A DNA stretch of 64,000 bases from Sinelater perroti (taxonomy: Eukaryota > Arthropoda > Insecta > Coleoptera > Elateridae): assembly GCA_036346155.1 (NCBI GenBank), contig JARFIY010000299.1, positions 2,345,501 through 2,409,500 on the forward strand, in the 5' to 3' direction. A program made the position numbers and the translations under genes. The notes below the pieces were generated by a model. That model saw nothing but the letters and a program-made list of their open reading frames with translations. It ran no database searches and was not told the origin of the DNA. This document shows positions 36,001 through 48,000 of this stretch, piece after piece. Numbering within the stretch: the stretch's first letter is position 1; every line of letters begins with the position of its first letter.

Positions 36001-39000
36001 AACTGTATAGTCTGCTGTGAATCAGATTTTTGTAAATAGCAGGTAAAGTAGAATACTTACCTCAGCACAGACTCTACAAACACTCTCAACGCCTTCACAT
36101 GTATCCATGCACAGAAGCATTCGCTGAAGTTCACCTTCAGCCATCTAACCAGCGGACCCTGTATGATAGTCAAATTATTTCTGCTATTCTACAGTTAGAA
36201 AAGCGTGGCACTTACAAACTGCTTCTTTTTGTCAGTAACCAGCTTCGTAATTTCGTTCTTTCCTGCGGCCAGCTCTTCCTCATTGTAGGTAAAATCGCGC
36301 ACTATGAATTTCTTTTCCCGCGCGTGCAGCTTGAATTCCTCCTCTACTTTTTTGAACAGTGACACTGTAAACAGCCCGTACTCTGCATCTTGGGTAATGA
36401 GCTGAGACGAGCGCGGGACGATCATGTTCGTCAATCTTTCGTACATGCCGTGCCATTCATTGAACTGTGATCTACATTCCAGAAGGGTCAAATTAGATCA
36501 CCAATGTTAACAATTTATAGCAGTATATTTATTATAACAATACTCACTTAGGTACAATCACCAGCAACGTCGTCAAGTACTCTGAGTCCAAAATGAAGTG
36601 CTCTTTTTTAACCAAATCAGCCAGATTACGAGTCAACAGACTTCCCCTATAAGAAAATTGCTGTTTTTATGCTTACATTTACTAGTAAAATTTTCACATG
36701 AATATTTTAAGTCTATTATATTAAAATACAAAAGAGAACATGGGGCCGGCGAAGAGATTGCTCTGTAAGCAATCCTAGAACGAACTTAAAAAAACCTTTC
36801 GATTTCGATTTCGAATTTCGGGAAAATTCAAAATCGAATATCTGGAAAATTATTCGACATAAAATTTTTTTCTTCATTTTCGAATTCAGCGTAAAATTTC
36901 CTATAAGAATCACATTTAAAATCGTAATGTCGAAAATTTTCCCGAAATTCGAAGTCGAATATCTCGAAAACTATTCGACATAGAATTTTTTCGATTTCAT
37001 TATTGAAATCAGCGTAAAATTTTCTTTAAGAATTACTCATAAAATCGCAATGTCGAAATTTTCCCGAAATTCGAAGTCGAATATCTCGAACACTATTCGA
37101 GATAGAAACTTTTTGATTTCGATTTTGAAATCAGCGTAAAATTTCCTATAAGAATCCATTTTAAAATTTTAAAAAATCCATAATTTTGTGACAGCCACAG
37201 ACAGACCGACAGACATAGAATTCAGTAACGAACTTTTTAAGTTCGTTGAAAAACTTCAATAGTGGCAACACTACTGTAAACTAGCCACATACTGAAACCA
37301 GATAGTGTCACTTATACATACCTACCTACCTTATCCCAGCAAATAAAATGTCCTTTCATATGTCACTCGCATGTACAGTGACAAAAATAGAACCTTATGT
37401 CAAAATAAAAACAACACAGTTGGATAAACATTGAATATATAAAAGGTCACACAACATAATAAAATCAAAGTATTTAAAAAGGTTATAAGGAATCCATATT
37501 TACTTAAAGACTAATAGCAATTTGGATAAGTTCATCAAAAGATTACAAGATATGATAGATATGTCTTGGTCACATTATTCTAACAGAGAAGAAAAAAATA
37601 CATGCTGTTTATTACCTTAAGAAACAGAATTAATGCATATTCAGGCAATAGACAACTTTATTAAATTTATTAAAATAACAAACATCACTAAAGGTTATCT
37701 TACAACTCAGACTGTTAGAAACAGATAGTACACAAAAATATGTTGTGCTTATTATAAATAGCTACCACTATTAAAGTTCTAACTCTAATAATAAAATCTC
37801 ACTATAAGTACATTAAAATAAAAGAGACATTAAATGAAATTTGATAATTCAAAGAGACAAAATCTGCAGCTAAATAGCGTTTTTCAACATCAGTGAACAA
37901 CTTAGTGTTGTTTGAATCAAACCACTTACCTAGATGCAAAGAACATAAGTATATTATAGGCCAGGCTGATTGTGGGACTTTGCAATGAGAAACAAATGCG
38001 TGTTTAAAAATTTCCTTTTCAATAGTGAGTCGAGTTAACCTCCCAGCCCCCTTGAAACGAACAAATCGAACAACAGTAAAATAAGTTATTAAAAAGCAGC
38101 AACACCATTTAATGCTACTTACATAGTGAGGCTTGACGAAGCCCAGAAGACAAAAATTAGCAAGATATGTTCCCAACTGGGACAATAGTTATTTCTGACA
38201 AAACCAGGTACTGCTAATTTAGTGACAATGGTCAAAATTGGGTATAGAGGCATTTGTCCGATCAATTGTATGATGAATTCTTTCACCAGACTGGGAATTA
38301 GTATAATGGTATGGGGTATCATTTGGTATAATGACAGGTCACGTTTAATTTTGTGTGGCAGCACAGTAAATCCACCCAAGTACATTCAAATTTTGGGTAA
38401 TGCATTTCTACTTATCTTTAATAAAAACATTCTCATTAATAAAAATGTTTTTATAGCATCCATTGCCATCCAACGCATACAACTGACGTGTAGAAAAAGG
38501 ATCAACAAATTTAACGTTTGCGACGACTGGGGTATTCTTCAGGAAAACTTGTGGCACATTATCTATCAAAATATGACCAAAAGCTCACAAAGTCCAGCAT
38601 CAGCACTGGGTTAATGGCAGCAAAGAGAAAAACTTCATAACATACCCCAAAAAACGATAAACGATTTGATCTATTGTCTTAAAACGTAAAATAAATATAA
38701 AATATTGCGACACTTTATATTTGTAATACAATTTACAAAATAAAAAGGCTGACATTATCCATTAATAAAACCATTTTGTAAAATGTATGTCTTTCTATTC
38801 ACAAATTTCAGTCATTCCTGTCATATTACACGGTTAGAATTTATTGAACTATCATTCAAAGCCCCAAAACACATTTTGGACCAATCTGCATGTACGTATA
38901 GTCCATCAGTACCAGAAAATGCTTTAATTTAGTTATCAACATTGGTTAGACATCCGAAACAAGCCAGATCTTCAAATTTTCCTACATATCTTGAGCATTA

Positions 39001-42000
39001 CCTATCTCACCAACTAAGTACGTCTATACATAACTATTCATCTAGAAGTTTACAATCTTTCAAGAACAATAATCAGTAGCTATTATAATTAAATACTATG
39101 TAATCTATTTCATGTTAGTCATAAAATTTACATCAAAACACACTAGACTTAGAAGACTTTCCTCCTGAAAATGTGTACAGTAAACTGTATGCAAAACGGC
39201 AGATGTATAGTACTGGAAATGACCACTGTCTTGGACAAACCTATAGTATAAATCATAAATCATAAGTTGATGCAACCAAAAATTTTCTAAAAAACCTGAA
39301 AAACTAAAGTACAATCAGAATGAAACATGGAGGTATTGACTTAATAGTCTAAATCATATAAATAAAACAATTTGAAAACATCTCGGTTCCTCAGATCTAG
39401 TAAGCATTAAAAAATTCTCGGCCTTTGGTGACTAGCCTTAGAGAATTGCTGTATAAGCAGAATATCGATACCCAAACCCCTGGAATAATTACACATACTA
39501 CAGGGTGGGACAAAACTCCCTCCTTTTTTTCAGGTAGCAAGTTACAAAATTTACTTTTACAAGATAAAACTACAAAACTGGGAGTTTTATTTCAATGTGT
39601 TTTAAGGAGAATACCAGCCAATTTTACAGCTTTTTTCAACGCAATGTAGAAGTCATATTCTGAAATTCTTCATCACTCTTTTTAACATATAATTTCTTAA
39701 CATGCTGCATTTTAAAGGACTTAGAAGGTCCTAGGGCGATTTTTGTAAACCTCAGCCTTGAGATATCACCACAGAAATAAACACAAAGTGAGATGTGGTG
39801 AGCATGCTGACCAAATGCCGTCAACTGCGTTGAAAGATTAAGTGCCCAAAAAACATTTCACGCAGCACTTAGAACGAAGCTCTTGAAACCAAACGTTTTC
39901 TAGATTGAGTACATTGAGATTCAGAGCAAAAATTGTGAAATGATTTCCATATATCGTTTGGAAGTGACAATAACAAGTTTCCTCTGTCTCCAAAAAAAGA
40001 AGAGCCAATGACCCTAATTTTACTCATTGCATACCAAACAGTGACACGTTTATTGTAAACAGATCTTTCGTGGATATCTCATAGGTTATCATTCCAATAA
40101 CAAAAATTTTATTTATTAATGCTTCGCGTAACTTCGATAAAAAAAACTGCGTCATGTGATATACTTTCCACAAAGATTCCGCACATTTCCAGGCGATTTC
40201 GCAAATCATGTTCGAAAAGTTCCCATACCACCACCACCATCTTGTATAGATGAAAATAAGATCTTAGTGCAAAATTACAGTACGACTACACAAATGAAAA
40301 CCAACGACATGTATGCGTGCAGATCGCCTCAGAGACTGCAAAATGAAACGTCTTACTGTATCAATGTTTTCCAATGTTCGCGCGCCCCAAGTACTCCCTC
40401 TCCTCTTCTCACTACTTCTAAAGTTACCTACCCATAATAAAATCGATTTTTGATCAGGAACGGATGCCAGGGCGCAAGTTGAAAGAGCGTCCGAAAAACA
40501 CGTGCAGTCAACAGAATAATTGTTCAGAATGTATATCTCAAGAGCAAAAGCTCTCTGTTCGTCCACGACATATTGGCTACTAAGGGCTCCTCTAGGCAAA
40601 ATTTTTCAACTACCTGCGTCTAATAAAATCGCTTCCCTCACCTTGCCACCAGCCTATGCTTCATAACCTCAAAAACTAAAAAACAAAACAAGATCTCTTC
40701 CATTTACTGTTAATAAAAAATATATAATATAATATTGTACTTTCACAACTAAATAATATCTGGTCACAATAATACACACACAGGTCACTGGAATGAACAA
40801 TTAAGTGGTCGCGCACAGTAAACTGTCGATTTCTGAGAATTTCACTTTTATTACACTTTTGTAATATAGGGTTAGTATTAGGCTGGAAAATTCATTTCTT
40901 AAGCCTCAATTTCTACACCTCCGAAATTTTCCGTTGGTCCTGCTCTGGGTCAAATAGACCCTTTGTAATTTTCAAACGCTTATATCTCAGCAATAACTTA
41001 ACGTAACATAATGTTTGTTTTTTTTTTTAATTCAAGTTCAGAATCTCGATAATTTGAATATGTGGTGCAGAAGTCAGTAACCTTAACTGGTTTTAGTTAT
41101 AATGGAAATAATAAAAAAAACATTTTTTAAATGCACTTTTTTAAAAATTAAATATCTCCACTTCAGAATAAAACAAATTAACTTTGTAAGTGAGAAATGG
41201 AAAGGTCTAGAGTTGTACTTTAAGAGTGTATAGGTCTATTTATCATTTTTTTCAAGAATCATTTTTTGGCGAAGTGAAAATCTTTAAATTTCGGCTTTTT
41301 ACCGACATGCGTTTTTCAAGCATTCAATACATTTTTTTTGCAACATGTTCAGAGCATATTGGTTTTTTATATTCTAAACAAAAATAAGCAGTTTTTCGAT
41401 CAACAGTGAAGGGGCAGAGTGAGCAACACTTTCGTTTATCCAATTTGTTTTCTTGTGGCATATCTCGAGAATGTTGTTCCTTGGGTCTCTCGTCATATTC
41501 TAAATCTTCCTCAATTAGAACTCGTATATTTACTTTACGAGAAGAGCACGCAAGTCTAAGCGATAAAGTTGGCTTAACCAAAGACATACACAAGTTATAA
41601 ATAAAATCTCGACATACCATAAGTTCATTAGTGGCAACTAGCAAGTACAAAATGTGAGCATTGACATTAGCTTAGTCTAAAGTATCAGATCCCCCCCCCC
41701 CTTGTTTTATTATAATTTGACGCAAAGATGACAGCAAAAGGACCATCTTTTCTTTTTTGGGTTATAAGAGACAAGAGTCATTATGTCTCGTAAACAAAAT
41801 TGAGCGTTTATACCACCCATCACTAGGTATTTAAATAAAGCAGATAATTCAGATTTATTTTTTTCGTCGACTATCGAAATTCCGGACACTCTTCCTACTC
41901 TGGGTCACTGAGATCCTAACACACTTTTCAATTGCTCACTAACCTGCAGTAACGGACGGACTGAGCGGGCTAGGTAGCTAGACTGGTAGAGTATACGTAA

Positions 42001-45000
42001 TATTTTCCCCCCACTCCCGAGGGTCCCTCTCTCTCCGTTCAACAGCTACAGAGGTGAGAAGGATATCTGCAGGGTCTGTATGGTCCAGAGTAGGAATTGA
42101 CGGTTAGTATAATTAAAAAAAATTTCTAATCACAGAACTTTTGGAATTCACGTAGATTTAAACATGGTCCCTTTAAGGGGACATTTCAATGTGAGGGGTT
42201 GAAAAATTCAAATTTTCTTTTGACATTTTCCGATAGTTTTTACCCATAGAATTTATATCCTACAGTTGGTTTAGGTAATTCCTGTTTTGTTGACCAGTTA
42301 TAACGCTTCAAAAGAGAGACTCAAACAGGTATATGGATGAAACATTCGAGCAACTATTCCGTGTTTATACCTGCGTCTATTTATCTTACAGATATACAGT
42401 AGAGACGTCCTTTTTCATGATTTTAAGTAACGGTTTTGTGAAACGACCAGTATTATTTAAGATTTTGTCGTGGAAAGAGCGTTGTTTTTTTCAGAACTTG
42501 GATAAGTAAAGAGGGATAAGAAGCAGTGTAGATCATCTTCAAGGCGTCCTAGTTATCCTGCTAAAAAGAGAAAATTCCATGGAAGTCAACATTCAGATGA
42601 TACTAGAACTGATTTTGCTAGTATATCAGCAAATAAATTGAGAGGAGTCAAGATGACAGTTTCGCTGTGAGTGAAAGCGACTCTGCCACTGTTTTCTCTT
42701 ACTGGTTTCTCCAGTTCGCTCTTGTTTTCATCACTCCAATCTATAGTGAAATGTCGAGAATGTGATTCAAACATTACTTTTTCGAAATATGGTCAACAAG
42801 GACTTGGTTTTAAAATCAAATTAGTTTGCCAGTGCGCAGATAGATTCATAGACTCGTGCCATATGATTTTTCATCTTGAAAAACTTTAAACGCGTTTTTC
42901 TCAAAACAACATTTTTGCACCTGGTGCAGGTGATTTCTCAAAAACCACTGGGCATATCGACTTCAAATTTTAACACGATATTCAGTGCTATCATGGCTAT
43001 GGCCCGAACCTCCAACTTATTGATACTTTAATTTTAACTTATAATTTCACCTGATTTACAATGCAAAAATACGTGTTTTTGTTTACACTTTTGCAAGAAA
43101 CACCGCCATTTTGTTAATTTTCGATAAAATAAAAAAGTGGAAGTTCGGGACATAGGGGCGATGACATAGATTAAGAAGTTTCTTAGATTTTCTGTTTCAG
43201 ATCACCAGGTGGACCAGAATCACTTGCACCAGCAGAAAACTTTTTTAACATAGCTATGTTATATTATAAATAAACAAAGAAATATTTTTCATGACCAAAA
43301 AAAAAACATTTTTTTTCACTCTGCTTGATCATCCCTTTAGGGGAAAAAACGTTTGTCCAATTATTTTCAATAGATCCCGAGAAAAAAATTGTTGAAATAC
43401 GCCCTTTTTTTTGATGTTCACATTGGAATGTCCCTTAACTCATATCTGTTCTAGGTTTGCCTATCTGTAAATTAAAACGACCTTTTTGCAAAGTTGAACT
43501 CACAAAAACCACAAAGTGAAGCATGTGAATTCACGAATAATTTAGCTTTAAAAGTAATTACAGTTAAATCTAAAAGCACACATTTTTTTAAGTCGGTTAC
43601 ATTTTAATTAAGGACAAAAAAACATCTAAAAATAATTTTCTACAATTTTTTATAGACTTACGTTTGTTTCTTCTCCAAGTTCTGCAGATTGCCCTTCAAG
43701 TTATTGTAGGCAGTTGATTTGGTCTTGAGGTCGGCATCAATTTGGCCCACCTGCTTGCTGATGATGTCCGCTATGTTCCTCAAAGACTGCTTGGTGGGAT
43801 ACTTAGCGATATCCCACTGGAAGCGAGTAATGTAACTTGGAAGGTCGCCTGTCAAAATAAGCCAGCATGAGTGTCTTACATCATACACAGTCCATCTGTA
43901 GGCTAAGTCATATCAAACCACTTGTGTGCCTAGGCATTGCAATACACACGAGCATTGCACAGTCTAATAACAGAAGCCAGGACGTGAACTGTGAATGTGT
44001 GGAACATAATGGCAGACGCCACTGCTGAAATAAACCATAAGTAACTGAATGGGCGTGACAAGCTGGTGTACAAGCTGCTCGGCCACTGACCTGGCCCAAG
44101 GGGGTAGGGCAGGTCGGTTGGGGAATGGTCGAGGGATGAACTTGAATTGTCGACAGGCGACTGTGAGGGAGTCAAAAACACATCGGAGCCCGATTCGGAA
44201 CTATCCGAGTCTGCAGCGACCGCCGAGGAGCCGCCTCCGCCGTCGGGTGGTCGCCCATGCGCCCCCTTCGCCACACACTCGTCATAAGCGCAGCCAGACA
44301 AGCACAAGCCAAATACCTTGTCAACGTCTGTCAAAGCGACACTTATAGTATAATTAGCTGACCATAGTCATAAAGCACAAGTGAACCGCAATGTGTATCA
44401 GAATATTAACGTAATTTCTCTCGCCTTACTCAGCTGAAGAAAAGTTTTATTATTACATCGACATCAATTTTAATATTAAGATACTCACCTCAACTAAACT
44501 AACCAGTAAAAAACATTCCGGAACTTAATAATAAATTACAAATACCTAACTAATGTTAATTCTATTACATAATACATAATAGAACACAATGATATAGTAT
44601 AAAATAATCTTACTATTATTAGCTGTTAAGTTTTCATGCAGCTTGTCCCTCTGGTCTTCCAAAACTTCGCCAAGATAGGATGCCACTTTACGAGTCACTT
44701 GCTCTACGAAACCATCTAACTTGCCCAGGTCATCCGACAGTCCTACTAGCTGATCAAGAGTGCCGACCTACATAAATCATAAATATGGTGTAAATTTTCT
44801 TATGCTTACAAATTATGGGTACATCAGTATTTTTGAGCAAGACTTTTGATTAAACATCACACAATTTGATCATTCTAAATGAATTATTGACACAAATTCT
44901 GCTGTAGTCTAGTTACGCTTAAAACAAAATCGTTTTAAAGGGAAGAAATTCAACGTGCTCACATCACATCAGATAAACTATAATCCAGTGAAAGACGTTA

Positions 45001-48000
45001 CACTTGTAACTTGCTCCAAGTCCGTGTTCTTTCTGACTTATATGATCTTGTCAGACTATTAAAACAATGGTTTAAAAGAAAGAATAAATACTCTTTATGT
45101 GTAACACAAAAGAGATGAAAGAGAAAAGGTGATTATGAAAGGGAAAAAATGGAATCCTTAGTTGAAATTAATTTAATGATTTTTTCAATACATGGAGTTG
45201 TCATCTCTACCCCTAATTGCACTTTCCAAGCGATTACGCATGGATCGGATTACTTTTTCTATAGTGTCTTGGGGGATTGCTTCCCACTCTTTGATCAACA
45301 AGATTTCTGCCCCGGACTCTTTGCTTAAATTCAACACAAATATGCTAAATTGGATTCAAGTTCATTTTTGGTACACCGACGTCAGCCAGTTAGGTAGTGG
45401 TAACACGCGCGGTGTGGCATCGCGCATTGTCGTGCATTAGCATGAAGTCCTTGATATGTAATATTTATCTATAACATCTATAATATAATATTTAAACGAT
45501 TTACGTTATTTATAATATTTTGTTGTGATTTTAGAACAAAATGTCGGTGAGAGCTAGTAGGTTGTCGAGTGATATTTGGTACCATTTTACCAAAGAAGGA
45601 AAAGGAAAATGCCGCTATTGTCAAGGAAAAATAAAATTTCAATAAAACGTTGAATTAAACAGTTCATTACAATTGGTTTTATAATATAGCAGTAATAGCC
45701 TAACTGTTATAGCCAGTAGGCACAAATGTAGCAGAAAATGAGTTATGAGTTACATGGTGAGTAAGCGATCTGAATCTGATCCCAGAAATGAGTGACTTTG
45801 CCCATCTCTACTGGTGACCACATCTCTGGCCGTACTCAGAACACCAGTCATATGTCGAGTTCTGAGGGATATTGAAACGAGAAATCGATTGTCTCTCTCT
45901 GTTCTCACGTGCCTACGGTCACCTCCTTGCCGGCGGACTTATCCACCGGCTTCCCAGTACCGACGCCACACTATCGATACACTTTATTGACTCAGATTTA
46001 GTCGATTTGTCACGGCCCTCTGACTGAGGCCCCCTCTCAGCAATGCAACTGTCTGGGCTTTTTTGCTAATCATTCGAGCACTTACGTCACTTACTTACGT
46101 CAACTTCGAATAAGTGAGTGAGATAAACTACCGGATGCAAGCGTATTGTAGGCCAATCAGTCGTCGCGGATGTGCGTTCCAATTAGCAAGATTCGTAAAA
46201 CCTCCTTAGTAACACATATTTTTTGAATGTGTCATCCGAGTAAAGCAGTAGCAACAGTTTTTTAAAGCTTAATAATAAAGATACTCCTTGCACATTAATA
46301 TTTTATTTTTATTTTTCTTAGACTAAAACAGGAGACGAAAATGCACGTGTAGCTAGTAAGTCAATTGTTTTGCTCTCAAGTGTAGATTGATTGAATTCAA
46401 TTATTTATGAACTTAACTGAGAGTAACAAACTTTGTTTATTTTTAGACCTATGAAAGAAAGAAAAATTAGCAGCCCAAGCTGCAGGATAGGAAACAAACT
46501 GAACAACCTCATATGTATTATGTACCTGAATAAATAATACTGAGTCTATTTAAATAATATTATGCACTGTATATTGTAGAAAGAATGAGAATAACCTAAC
46601 ATCAAACGTGGTAACACCATCTGACAATAACGAGGAAAACAGTAGAGAAACATATCAACAGAGCAGACAAGATTCAATCAAATTATGTATAAACTGCAGA
46701 AAAATACGTAAAAAAACTTGTGATACATATATAGCATTTTATTAGCGATTCAGGTATTTCAATAGACGAACAAGATCGTTTCAAGAAGAAGATAAATTAT
46801 ATGTGTAAAACGACTGCTGTTATCCAACAAAAATGTTGGGAAAACGAAATATGTGTTAACAAGAAGCAGAAAATAATTTTAAAAAAATATTGTGATGAAA
46901 ATGTGGATTCAATAGCTGAATTTTGATCGATGACCTTATGAAAAAAATGTACACTAAATTTGTGTGCACAGAACTGAACGATAAACAAAAGAAGGTTTAG
47001 GTGAGCATTTGTCGGAATATAAATCAATTGTGAATAAAATACTACTGTGTACAAATATAACACGGAATTTTTAATTTAAACTGCGCGGGCATTTCGTTGG
47101 GCACAAACCTTTTTAGTTTTAAGTTGGTAGGACTGCTACTGACATTTGTGTCAAATTTTAGGTTAATATCTTAATTAGTTGAAGAGTGATGCTCGTTTTC
47201 GTAAACAACCAAAATTAACTTTTTCGATTTTTACCATGTCAGAAAATATTCAACAAAGAAGTTCGATTAAATTTTGTGTTAGAAATGATATTTCTGCTGC
47301 GGAAACGCTCAGAATGTTACAAAAAGCCTTCGGTGAACAGGCTATGTCTAAAACACACGTATACGAATGGCATAAAATGTTCAAAGAGGGTCGTGAAGGC
47401 GTTGAAGACGAACCACATCAAAGACGTCCAAGAACATCAACTGACGAACAGCACGTCGCGAAAATTAAGGAATTGGTGCTCCAAAATCGTCGATTGACAA
47501 CTAGAGAGCTTGCTGACATCGTTGGCATTTCAAATGGATCAGTCAACACCATTTTGAAGGAAGTTTTGTGCCTCAAAAAAGTCAAATCTCGTTTGGTTCC
47601 AAAAACCCTCAATTTATTCGTGACCATTTCGCTAAAAATTCCACCCATATCGTTCCGCAACCGCCGTATTCGCCTGATTTAGCTCCATGTGACTTCTGGC
47701 TATTCAGCAAAATGAAAAGACCGCTCCGGGGACACCGTTTTGACACGATAGAAGAGATTCAAGCCGAATCGAAGAAGGTGCTGAAGGCCATACCGAAACA
47801 GGACTTTTCAGTGTTTTGATGAGTGGAAAATTCGCTGTCATAAGTGCATTGCAGTCGAGGGGGATTACTTCGAAGGCGATGAAATAGATTTTTAAGAATA
47901 AATAAGGATTTCAAAAATTATAACAAAATTCCGGGTTATATTTGTACACAGTAGTATGCCAAAAAAATTTCTATTTTTTCCCTGTTGTAAAAAGAATGTA

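Noticed and set aside
41690..41701. A run of 12 C, and a similar G run near 25408-25417
   Set aside because: Both fall inside decayed transposon coding regions; short homopolymers here are more likely slippage or sequencing artefacts than functional sites.
44049..44348. A 99-codon plus-strand ORF
   Set aside because: It is antisense to the Vha44 cassette exon, which has proper splice borders and phase.
45541..45644. A host BED zinc finger gene
   Set aside because: The frame stops after 34 codons and the segment ends in a hAT terminal repeat, so it is a transposon remnant.
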